The position numbers and the translations under genes were made by a program. The notes below the pieces were generated by a model. That model saw only the letters and a list, made by a program, of their open reading frames with translations, was not told where the DNA came from and did no database searches. This document shows positions 11,015-19,890 of a stretch of 64,000 nt of DNA, piece by piece. Origin of the DNA: Heliocidaris tuberculata (lineage: Eukaryota; Echinodermata; Echinoidea; Camarodonta; Echinometridae); the NCBI GenBank assembly GCA_025618425.1, contig CM046844.1, forward strand, positions 13,951,580 through 14,015,579. Reading direction: 5' to 3'. Numbering within the stretch: position 1 is the first letter of the stretch; every line of letters starts with the position of its first letter.

Positions 11015-13530
11015 GAGAGCAGGCGGATTAGCGCTTCTCGAAATAAAAGTTGGAGTTTGAAGCTCCCTATCCCCATTTAGCCAGAATTAGCATCTATATT
11101 ACCCACTTGCTTGAGGAATTTGCTAGAGCTTATTCGTCTGAGTGCATCTTATTAGTGAATTAGTGTGTCATATGTGAACAAGCTTTTATATGGCCTGCTT
11201 TTTGGACAAATGGCGCGCTTTTTAGTGAACAAACTTGAGCTAATATCCCAATCGGAATTGTAAAATAGCCTGCTATTTGCATATTTACTGCATAGACCAA
11301 GCTAGTTGTGAGCGGGCTAACCCTTGTATCAGAACTAGCAGCTCTCTTGAAAACTTGGGCTGATGAGGACGGGCCGATTCTTGCCTCTACCCCTCAATCC
11401 TCATCACAGAGGTATGCAAGACCACCCTTGGGGATAATCCATTGGGATTAAAAGAAGTTCACCTGGTGAGGGATTAAGACGGGGGATCATCCAATAGCTC
11501 ATATCAAATCACAACCAGAAATAACTTGAATCATTCGGATGCCGAACAGATTCATTTTGGCAAGTTTAGGGAACAAAGCTCTATATACTTGGTATTTGTA
11601 AGCATACCTTTTTGAAGGTTATGATCAATGTATCAAGATAATATGATGAGCAAGTTTTAAGACAGCTCATGAGACAATGTCTTATGAATTCTTAGGAAAG
11701 TTGTCCAAGGCCTGTGAGAGCAACATTGTTGGTCTTGTTTACTGTAAGGTCTATTTGGACTCTTAAAGTTAATTGTAGGCAGTCTGTGTCCGATTCCACG
11801 CTTTTCTTTAAAATGTGTCGTTCTACCTCATGTCACCATTGTACTCTCTGTATATTGTTTCTTAAGCATCTGCATTTACACATGATCTTCTGGTAATCAT
11901 GGAATGTGAATAAATATGATGGATAGGAAATGAAAGATTATCTGACAACAGATACAAAGCCTCAATTTCCCCTGATAGAGCATGATTTAGAATTTGAAGA
12001 CTTCAATTGCTTGGCACCATTGATAGCAGAAAAGGTGGCTTTCTGTGTCAAAATACTCCCACAAATTGTTTTGCATTTGAGCATGTAATCTCATTTCACA
12101 GGTTGAGTGGACATAATGGCATTTTCGTCTCCTGCAATAAACAGATAACATATATATTTTTAAACAAATTTACAACAATTTCTGGAGCCAGTGTAATCTT
12201 ATGTGAATATCTTGATTTATTAGTATAGATCTAAGGGTGGCAAGCTAGTATGGCAGGTTCAAAAGAGGCCCACACACATAGACTGAACTTTATTTTGTGG
12301 ACTTAACATAGCAGCACATTCTGTCTCTGTAAACATCATGTCTGATTCAAGTATAGCATGACTGCTAGTGATAAATGCCAGTTTGTTTTACCGGGGACCC
12401 TATCAAAATGTGGCATTATTCCTGGTGATAACGAAATGTAGGCAAGATCCGGTAGGCGTTTGCCTCTTCTTGTTTTATGTATGCTTGAAATTTAGATGGT
12501 AGATGGTGACATAAGAAATCAAAGACAATATATACTAAAAATCATAGGAAGTCACTTTGCGTCATATTCCTCCTATGTTAACAAGTACCTTTTTCAGATA
12601 CAGTCCAACTTATTTGGAGTCTCTGAAAAAAAAACCCTCCACAAACTGTCATAGACAGCAAGTTTAATAACAAAGAATAACAAAAGAAGAGTGAAATGTT
12701 TTCCTAAAACTAGATATGAAATTTGGACATGCTAGTAGTTCCACTACCCCTTATTTTTTTAATTTTTTTTTTTGGGGGGGGGGGTGCACCTCTGCTGCAT
12801 GAAAGCAAATAAACAATATTTTGTTTTTAATAAAATAGCTAGTTTGTTTAGAACTGTGCAGTAGCATTTTAAGATTCATGTACAGTTGTTTTCAATTTCT
12901 TTCCAAATTATTGGTTATTACTTTGAAAAGGCCATGAGGGAACCCAAAATATTACTTAATGCAAAGGTTTATTCATCAAAAGATAACCAGTACCTTTAAT
13001 GCGAAAGATGGAGTGGACATGGAATTGCATTGATGGGCTATGCTATGAGATACATCGGTCGTGATATGAGATACATCACTTGTCTATTGACCATGTCATA
13101 CCTTTCCTAGGTATGATGTTTCAGTTTGAAAATTTGAACCGACAGATTGGTTCCTCGAGCCCACAGGGTAGTGTTTATTGTGAACCTGTCTTTGGCTACA
13201 GTACATCTTGTGCTTAACTGTCAGAAGGACATTATATGTAGCTAGGGCAATTCCTGTTGGTTCAGTTCATAGGAAAACTCCCATATGCTGGGCACACAGT
13301 GGGTAATTGTGGTTTGGAATTCATAGATATGGTTCTGTTTGTATAGGAGAGTATCAATATAATTGGGCATCAGGTTTGAGAAACGACACTGTGGGCCTGT
13401 AATTAATTTTAAGAAATATTCTTTGTCCATATAGATTAGACTGTCTTTATAGGTTTATATAGGCCAATATAACGCCACTAGAAGTTCCTTACCTTATTAC
13501 TGACCTTGTTGAAACGATATTATCGTCTAT
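11015..13530. other. AT-rich non-coding DNA
   Basis: Nothing recognisable as a gene. A T-run followed by 11 G lies at about 12760-12784. Frames such as 12007-12228 have no domain and no supporting splice context. Confidence 0.5.
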
Positions 13531-13600
13531 CTGGAGCCAGAAAGGTGTTAACTCTGTGTTAAAGTTCATGAGTTAATGCCCTTCTGGCTCCAAACAGACA
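13531..13600. repeat. Short palindromic hairpin repeat, copy 3
   Basis: CTGGAGCCAGAAAGGTGTTAA is paired with TTAATGCCCTTCTGGCTCCA across a ~23-base loop. Arms are about 21 bp with few mismatches. Confidence 0.75.
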
Positions 13601-13840
13601 TTATGATCATAGGACAAAGTGGATTTTTTTTTTTAGATTTTGATTTCCCATGGTTCTATATGACCATCTGTTTCTCTTCTAATCTCTGTTAGTGATAGGG
13701 TTAGGTTTGTAGCTTCATGATATGCAGGGCCAGGTTTCTTTGGACCAATGGCATGTCAGTCCAATATAGGCTGTAGAGTGACAGGACGTTGAGCCAGTGG
13801 TAATAGAGGTATGAGCTTTAGATGGGACCATAGAGGTGAG

Positions 13841-13913
13841 CTGAGAACCAGAAGGGGGTTATATAACTCATATACTTTTAACAGAGTTAACGCCCCTCTG
13901 GCTCTGGACAGAC
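13841..13913. repeat. Short palindromic hairpin repeat, copy 4
   Basis: CTGAGAACCAGAAGGGGGTTA pairs with GTTAACGCCCCTCTGGCTCT. It lies only ~240 bp from copy 3. Confidence 0.7.
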
Positions 13914-14186
13914 AAAATCATAGATAGATAGCTAGGCCATTGACTTGGAATAGAAAGTATTCTTGGTGATGATGTTACAAGCTGTGGATGAATCAGATAG
14001 ATATGAACTGTATGACCTGAGGGAGAATGTGAGATGTGATCTTAAGACCCAACAATCAATCATAACTCCAGCCAATTTGACGACGTTCATTTCTCATGTA
14101 TGATATGTTATTTCATTGTTCATCCATTGCCCTCGTTATTCCTGTTATACATGTACCCATATTACAGTATGGTAAGCGTTTTGATA

Positions 14187-14477
14187 GTGGAGATGTCGTG
14201 GTATAGTGGTTCATTCATTTGACTCTCAATCCAAGGGTTGAGGGTTCAAATCTCAGCCCAGCACTAGCTTCTTTTGGCAAGACAGTAATTAACATTTTCC
14301 ACTCTCCACCCAGGTGTTAAATGGGTACCTTGCAGGATTTATTCCTTGAAATGCACTGTGCACCGGGGCTAAAGCCAGGGTAATAATATCCAAACGCTTT
14401 GGAAGCGCATAGGGACATTATATCATATTGTGATATGGGCTATACAAGAATGGTTTATTATCATTGGTATTATTATT
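14187..14477 (+). mobile_element. tRNA-Glu-like SINE
   Basis: A tRNA-like head has a Pol III box A (TGGTATAGTGGTTC, about 14199-14212) and box B (GGTTCAAATC, 14243-14252). Spacing matches tRNA-Glu, and CTC sits at the anticodon position (ACTCTCAATC). The body (about 14255-14450) shares ACCCAGGTG, AAATG.G.TACCT and GATTTATTCCTT with the minus-strand SINE at 46645-47072. The 3' end runs into an ATT-rich tail, where the DIRS element begins; TATTAATAG after the DIRS right end looks like the rest of the tail. Confidence 0.75.
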
Positions 14478-14488
14478 ATCTACTATCA

Positions 14489-14641
14489 GTACATCCGACC
14501 ACCTATCTGTTACAGTATGCTATTATATCCTATAATTGCCCATAACCGAACATAAAATTATTTCACAAATAGCCTACCATACACCGCCTCCGTCCCCCGG
14601 GTTGCCGTATGAAACCCGTCACCCGCCATGACACTTCCTCC
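14489..14641 (+). repeat. DIRS left inverted terminal repeat
   Basis: 153 bp, from GTACATCCGACCACC to CACTTCCTCC, inverted at 21000-21152 with a single mismatch (C against A at the seventh position). The outer 11 bp (14478-14488) are not in the right repeat but are complemented in the internal complementary region. Confidence 0.93.
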
Positions 14642-15390
14642 TTCCTGTTCGCACCCTATACGAACAAGACGTTTTTTGTGATTGCTCCCTAAATCCGTCG
14701 CCATCCGACGCAGATTACCAACAATCAGGCCAGTTCTTTCCATTTTCTATTCTTTTGATTGTTGTTTTAGGCTAGCAATTCGTTTTAGATACTTTGTATC
14801 GGCGGAAAAGGGGAAAATCAGGCTTTTGTTTCGGCTTTGTGCCGACTTCGTTTGAGTTGCGTTGCTTCACACACACTGTGTGTTGTATGCACCGCGGCTT
14901 CGGAGCGTGGCTTGTGCTGGCTCGATTCTCCCCTGTTCTGCTTTGCCTACCATTGTACGGCCTTCTGGTCGCTTTTGTTTAGATTTTTCTCCTCTCGTTG
15001 GACATTTAGTAGTCCCGGGAGTTAGTTTTTTAGTGTTTTCCACCGTTTGGTTGAAATTGGAAACTTTGAGAAAAAATTTTTGTATGGCAGGCCAAATGCC
15101 GCCAGATTTGATTTTTCGCCTATGGCAAGCCGCCCGGTCCAAAATGCACATCATTTATGTAGACATGGGTTTCTGGGCTTTTTTGGTACATGTTTTAATT
15201 TCATGTTCTTTCCTAGGCGTTCGTAGCGCTCTGCCTTCAATGTAGATCTATCTTGTTGGCACAGCGCTCTTTAATTCCCGCCCCTTGTCTTGTACACAAA
15301 TTTCTTTTTTGTTTACAATTGACTTGGTAATACATATTTTTTGTTTATATATATGTTCTGTGTCTAACTGAGTCCTTTCCCCTTACAGGT
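14642..15390 (+). other. DIRS 5' leader between left repeat and Gag-like ORF
   Basis: About 750 bp without a conserved ORF. Small overlapping frames here on both strands have no domain. Just before the ORF1 ATG there is a good 3' splice-site-like string: a pyrimidine tract, then CCCCTTACAG at 15379-15388, with CTAAC about 20 bases upstream. ORF1 starts 3 bases after this AG. I did not find a convincing matching donor, so an intron in the leader is only a possibility. Confidence 0.5.
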
Positions 15391-17832
15391 ATGACTCTTA
15401 GATGTCAGGTCTGCCGCCGGGGATTGCCGGACTGGGACGTGCACGCGTGTTGTCCACTGCACAGGCGATGCACCCGTCCCGATCCCTGTGCGGTATGCTC
15501 CGTTTGGTCTGAGCCTACTTGGGCTCAGCTAGAGGCTTGGCTAACTTCCCACCCCCCGATCCAGAGGGCTCCTAAAGCCCTGGTCCCTTCCGCGGCCGCC
15601 AGGCCGCCGGATTTAGGGCTTCCCGCCCGGGATCCCCCTGTAGAGGGAGAGCCTTTACCGGCGCTTGCGCCGGAGGGTAGAGGGTCCGGCCCAGCCGACC
15701 CTCCCCTTGAGCTTCTCGCCTCCGGGGGCAGCGAGTCGGAGGAGGAGGAGTGCAGGCCATGGCGCCATGACCGGAGCTCTACCACCCGCTCTCCCCCCGG
15801 TCCTATCCAACTGACCCAGGGGTTAGAGAGCGCCGGGGAGCCGCTCCGAGCGTCCTCGCTCGTGAGAGCCGCCCCCGCCCCGGCCGCTCGCAGCACTGAC
15901 CGCCTGGTCACTCCTGCTGCTAGAGCGGCTCCTAGCCATGGCCCTGTCCGCTCCCCCCCCGGCCCGACCGGGCTGCCCGTGGGGTATGAGAGCGGGGGAG
16001 TAGCGGCTGCTACTTCTCAGCCGACTACCTCCCAGGTCTCCAGGGTTTTGAGCACCCGGACCTCTCGTAGGCCGGTAGCTACCACCCTTGGAGCTCTCCC
16101 CGCCCCGCCTAGCCAGGCGGCGCTGGTCGAGGCTCCCGCCTGGGACTGGCAGCTCTACGAGGCTTCCTCCACCGGCACTCCGCCGGCGGGACAGCCCCAG
16201 GGCTCGCCCCGGGCGACTCTTAAGAGGAAGAAGAAGTCCAGGAAGCGGTCCGCTTCTGCCCCATCGACTTCTCCCTCGGCAAAGAGGACTAAGAAGACGG
16301 GTAAGAAGAAGAAGAAGGTGGGCAAATCTCAGCCTAGCGAGGCCGAGCTCTTCGCTATGATGAGCCGGTTGGCTGAGAACCGCGGCTGGGCGTTTACAGG
16401 CCAGTCGGCTGACTTGCCTGCAGCCGCTACTGCCCCCTCCTTACCCGCTACTGCGCCGGAAGGGCCGCTCCCCCGCCAGCGGGCGGGCGCGAGCCGCGCC
16501 CCGGCGGCGCTGGGTGCTCCGCCCGGGGAAGAGACTTTCCCTGCGCGGGCGGATGGTCGCCCGGTGCCTTTGTTTGACCAGACTACGGCCGCCGGTGGCC
16601 TAGCCTCGTCTGCAGGCACAGCCCTTACGGATGAGTTCCCCCTGCTCCAGGCGGGTACTGCATCCCAGCCTCGGCTCCCCCGCCCTTCCCCGGGCCTGGT
16701 GACCCGAGCTCCGGCGGGTTATAGCGTGCCGCCAGCGGAGGTTCCCCTCCCGCTACCGACGCCTACCCCGCCCATGCCTCTCCTCTCTGAGCTGTATGAG
16801 TCTCCTACAGCGACCGAGTCCGAACCCTCTACTTCTGGGTGGGATTCGATGTCGGCCTCCTCAGCGGCGCCGTCCCTTACAGGGACTGAAGCCCCGCCTG
16901 GGTTGAGGCATCTCAGTGAGGAGGCGGAGGCCTTACTTCTTCGATACCTCGAAGAATTCTATACGGTTCGCCCGGACCCGGCGGAACAACAACCCCCGGC
17001 GTCCCGGCTGTTCCGAGGGGGAGCCGGGGCTCAGCCCGGTATCCCCCTCACGGCAGACTTCAAGGAGGAGTACGGGCGTATCGCCCGGGAGCCGCCCCCT
17101 AAGAGGGGCCTCGCCGGCCTGCGTCGGGCCTTTGCTTTTCAGCCCGCGGACATGGCCCGCTACCTCGAGCCCGAGACCCTCTCCCCGGAGCTCCTAGCTC
17201 TCGGGGATTATGTAGGCAGGGCCAATCCTCTCCGCCGTCGCGCCTTTCTTGAAGAAGATATGCGGTGGACGCACTTGTCGGTCCTAGCAAGGTCCTCGAT
17301 GCGTCTAGCGGCTTATGCCGGGGCCTTAACGAACCTGGCTGTACAGGCGGATGACCTCCGGGTCTCCCCCGAGGACCGCCAGCTCTTGGACTCGCTCCTC
17401 ATGTCCATCTCGGAGCATCTATGGAAGCAGTCCACGCGTACCGCACTCTTCACTACTCGCCGACGCCGGGACCTGGCCCTCGAGGCCCTCGGGTTCCCGG
17501 TGAGGCAAAGGACGCAGCTCACGAGTGGGATGCCATTCGAAGGGCCGTTCCTTTTCTCTGGCCAGTTCGCGCCCCGCATCAAGGAGGCGCTAACCCGTTG
17601 CCAGCAGGCGCGAGAGTTAGCAGGTCAGCTGATATCAGTTCAGGCTCGACCTAACCGTCCCCGGGGATCGCCCCGCCGGCCACAGGCGTCGGCCCCCCAG
17701 CGTGTGACGGTGACTATGCCTCCCCCACAGACGACCCGCCGGGCCACAAACCGGGGGCGCCGTAACCGCAGGGGTAGAGGCAAGCAGCGGGGGTCTACCC
17801 GCCCGGCCGACAAGGGCCGCGGCGGCTTTTGA
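15391..17832 (+). CDS. DIRS ORF1, Gag-like nucleic-acid-binding protein
   Basis: 813 residues from ATG to TGA, uninterrupted. Residues ~4-40 hold a Cys/His cluster (CQVC, then HACC, CTRPDPCAVC and a Trp), the layout seen at the start of DIRS/Ngaro-type Gag-like proteins. Residues ~50-500 are low-complexity Pro/Ala/Ser/Gly-rich, broken by a lysine-rich patch (~275-310, KRKKKSRKR and KKTGKKKKK) that resembles a nuclear localisation signal. Residues ~560-725 form the only globular-looking region, largely helical by composition (DYVGRANPLRRRAFLEEDMRW onward). The tail is Arg/Gly-rich (NRGRRNRRGRGKQRG), typical of RNA binding. The likely role is packaging element RNA. The final ~119 nt overlap the upstream part of the RT frame. 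The family assignment rests on position and layout, as Gag proteins diverge quickly. Confidence 0.85.
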   Translation: MTLRCQVCRRGLPDWDVHACCPLHRRCTRPDPCAVCSVWSEPTWAQLEAWLTSHPPIQRAPKALVPSAAARPPDLGLPARDPPVEGEPLPALAPEGRGSGPADPPLELLASGGSESEEEECRPWRHDRSSTTRSPPGPIQLTQGLESAGEPLRASSLVRAAPAPAARSTDRLVTPAARAAPSHGPVRSPPGPTGLPVGYESGGVAAATSQPTTSQVSRVLSTRTSRRPVATTLGALPAPPSQAALVEAPAWDWQLYEASSTGTPPAGQPQGSPRATLKRKKKSRKRSASAPSTSPSAKRTKKTGKKKKKVGKSQPSEAELFAMMSRLAENRGWAFTGQSADLPAAATAPSLPATAPEGPLPRQRAGASRAPAALGAPPGEETFPARADGRPVPLFDQTTAAGGLASSAGTALTDEFPLLQAGTASQPRLPRPSPGLVTRAPAGYSVPPAEVPLPLPTPTPPMPLLSELYESPTATESEPSTSGWDSMSASSAAPSLTGTEAPPGLRHLSEEAEALLLRYLEEFYTVRPDPAEQQPPASRLFRGGAGAQPGIPLTADFKEEYGRIAREPPPKRGLAGLRRAFAFQPADMARYLEPETLSPELLALGDYVGRANPLRRRAFLEEDMRWTHLSVLARSSMRLAAYAGALTNLAVQADDLRVSPEDRQLLDSLLMSISEHLWKQSTRTALFTTRRRRDLALEALGFPVRQRTQLTSGMPFEGPFLFSGQFAPRIKEALTRCQQARELAGQLISVQARPNRPRGSPRRPQASAPQRVTVTMPPPQTTRRATNRGRRNRRGRGKQRGSTRPADKGRGGF

Positions 17833-18955
17833 CTCCTTGCCCCGAGCGCTTCAGGGCCCCCCCTCCGGGGTGGGCGGCCGCCTTCAGGCCTTCCAGCTGG
17901 CCTGGGCGGCCATAACGGACGACGCCTTCGTTCTCTCCGTTGTCGGCGGTGGCTTCTCCGTCGAGTTAGCCACCCCCCTGCCCGGAGGCGTCGTCCGTCT
18001 TCCATCCCCTCGCATGTCTCCGCTTCTGCGTCGAGCCATGGCGGCCGAGATCGCCGCCTTGCTTGCGAAGGGGGCGGTGGAAAGGACCCGCGATCATCCG
18101 CGGTTATGCCTTTCCCCCATATTCCTTGTCCCCAAGCGCTCGGGGAAGTTCCGCTTGATTCTAAATCTCAAGAGAATCAACCGACACATCAATACGGAGC
18201 ACTTCCGTATGGAGACCCTGGCTTCCATACTCCCGTGCCTCAAGCCAGGCGATTGGGCAGTATCTATAGATCTGAAGGATGCCTATCATCACGTCCCCAT
18301 CGCCCCAGCCTCCAGAGATCTGCTGGGCTTCGCGTTCGGGGGAAACGTGTACCGCTTCCGCGCCCTACCCTTCGGCCTGAAGCCCGCACCACGCCTATTC
18401 ACCAGGCTTGTATCGTGCGTGGCGGCCTTCCTCCGGCAGCAAGGCCTGCGGGTCTTTTGCTACCTGGACGACTGGCTGCTGGTAGCCAGCTCCCAGGTCC
18501 TGCTCTCCCGCCAGTTGGCTTTTTTGTTGAGAACAGTGCAAGACTTGGGGTTCCTCGTAAACTGGGAGAAGTCGGAGCTCGTGCCCACGCAGTGCCCGAC
18601 CTTCCTGGGTGCGGTGATCGATATCCCCCGGCAACTGGCACGTCCCAGCCCGGAGCGGGTATCGACGATTACGGGCGCCGCCCGCCGTCTTCGGCTAAGG
18701 CGGCGGGTGCCAGCCAGGACCTGGCTTCAGTTCCTAGGGTTCCTGGCGAGCTTGGTCGATGTGCTGCCGGACTGCCGGCTGCACATGCGCCCGCTACAGA
18801 TCCATCTTCTCAAGCACTACCGCCCGTCACGGGACCCCCTGACGAGGCCTGTGCCGCTACCTCCGGCCGCCTGCCTTCTCCTCTGGCGGTGGGGCCGCCC
18901 GGAGTTTCTGATCAGGGGCAACCCCTGCAGCCCCCGCAGCCCTCCATCACAGTGA
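17714..18955 (+). CDS. DIRS ORF2 part 1, reverse transcriptase
   Basis: The frame opens after a TGA at 17711-17713, inside the end of ORF1, and lies +1 relative to ORF1. The RT-type N-terminal segment (AWAAITDDAFVLSVVGGG, near 17905-17960) precedes the first ATG (18013), so a standard start cannot give the whole domain; frameshifting from ORF1 or a non-AUG start such as TTG at 17837 is more likely. RT motifs in order: SPIFLVPKRSGKFRLILNLK (from 18113), motif A SIDLKDAYHHV (Asp at 18269), motif B LPFGLKPAPRLF (~18364), and motif C CYLDDW (catalytic Asp pair at 18467-18472). The frame then runs to ICR-independent sequence and ends at TGA 18953-18955. RNase H continues in another frame, so this copy's ORF2 is broken near 18915. 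All RT catalytic residues are present. Confidence 0.88.
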   Translation, partial: LCLPHRRPAGPQTGGAVTAGVEASSGGLPARPTRAAAAFDSLPRALQGPPSGVGGRLQAFQLAWAAITDDAFVLSVVGGGFSVELATPLPGGVVRLPSPRMSPLLRRAMAAEIAALLAKGAVERTRDHPRLCLSPIFLVPKRSGKFRLILNLKRINRHINTEHFRMETLASILPCLKPGDWAVSIDLKDAYHHVPIAPASRDLLGFAFGGNVYRFRALPFGLKPAPRLFTRLVSCVAAFLRQQGLRVFCYLDDWLLVASSQVLLSRQLAFLLRTVQDLGFLVNWEKSELVPTQCPTFLGAVIDIPRQLARPSPERVSTITGAARRLRLRRRVPARTWLQFLGFLASLVDVLPDCRLHMRPLQIHLLKHYRPSRDPLTRPVPLPPAACLLLWRWGRPEFLIRGNPCSPRSPPSQ

Positions 18956-19890
18956 CCACCGATGCCTCCCACATGGGATGGGGCGGACACTGTCAGGGCC
19001 TGCATGCATATGGGGACTGGTGCCTCTCGGCCACCCTCCCACATATCAATGTGCTGGAGTTTCAGGCTGTTGCCTTGTCACTCCTCCACTTTCTGCCGCT
19101 GATCCGCGGCCGGGCTGTGTTGATACGCACGGACAACATCACCGTTGCAGCATATATCAACAAACAGGGGGGCACCCATTCCACGCGCCTGAACGCCCTA
19201 GCGGCGGAGCTGTGGAGGTGGTGCCGACGCATGGGGGTCTTCCCCGTTGCGTCGTACATTCCGGGCCGGGACAATCTGATCGCAGACTTCTTGTCCCGGG
19301 GCCGGGTTCTCCCCTCGGAGTGGACGCTCCACCCGCAGGTCATGCATCTGCTGGTGCGCCAGCTTCCCCCACTAGATGTGGATCTGTTTGCCTCGGAGTT
19401 GAACGCACGGCTGCCGATGTACTGCACGAGGGTGCAGGACCCGGCAGCCTGGCGGATGGACGCCTTCTCCTTCCCGTGGAAGGGATTCCGGGGTTATGCG
19501 TTTCCGCCATTCGCCCTCATTCCCCGCGTTCTGCGGAAGGTGAGGCAGGACCAAGCAACTCTCCTCCTCATAGCCCCGTGGTGGCCCAAGAGGACGTGGT
19601 TCCTCGAGTTGACGGGCCTACTGGTGGGGAATCCGAGGCTCCTTCCCGCTCGTCCGGACCTGATCTCCCAGCCAGTGTCGGGGACTCTGCACCCCCGACC
19701 GGCCACGCTCCACCTGACTGCCTGGCCATTGTCAGGGAATCTGGAGCTCAGGCGGGCCTTTCAGAGCGGGCTGCGACCTTCGTCGCTCGCAGCCGACGGG
19801 AGTCCACCCGGGAATCTTATAATTCCCGTTTGGCTGGATACTTTAGCTGGTGCGAATCACACGGGGTGGATCCCCGTTCTGCACCTCTAA
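18913..19890 (+). CDS. DIRS ORF2 part 2, RNase H and Dam-like methyltransferase domain
   Basis: This continues the RT protein in the neighbouring frame. RNase H: VTTDASHMGWGG with Asp at 18961, NVLEFQAV with Glu at 19057, RTDNITVAAYIN with Asp at 19132, and IADFLSRG with Asp at 19285, so the D-E-D-D set is present. Next comes a segment like the Dam-type adenine methyltransferase domain of DIRS elements: DVDLFASELNARLP (~19375), WRMDAFSFPW (~19450), YAFPPFALIP (~19495) and LLLIAPWWPKRTWF (~19560). The usual catalytic [DNS]PP[YFW] tetrad reads FPPF, so methylase activity is doubtful. No ATG start belongs to this part; it depends on being fused to RT. The frame ends at 19890 and overlaps the recombinase frame. 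Confidence 0.87.
   Translation, partial: QGQPLQPPQPSITVTTDASHMGWGGHCQGLHAYGDWCLSATLPHINVLEFQAVALSLLHFLPLIRGRAVLIRTDNITVAAYINKQGGTHSTRLNALAAELWRWCRRMGVFPVASYIPGRDNLIADFLSRGRVLPSEWTLHPQVMHLLVRQLPPLDVDLFASELNARLPMYCTRVQDPAAWRMDAFSFPWKGFRGYAFPPFALIPRVLRKVRQDQATLLLIAPWWPKRTWFLELTGLLVGNPRLLPARPDLISQPVSGTLHPRPATLHLTAWPLSGNLELRRAFQSGLRPSSLAADGSPPGNLIIPVWLDTLAGANHTGWIPVLHL

Noticed and set aside
14187..14260. Functional tRNA-Glu gene
   Set aside because: Boxes A and B and the CTC position are preserved, but the acceptor stem does not pair well and the sequence continues into a SINE body and tail.
15525..18005. Several minus-strand frames of 60-128 codons across the DIRS Gag-like ORF
   Set aside because: They are antisense shadows of a GC-rich coding region; no domains.
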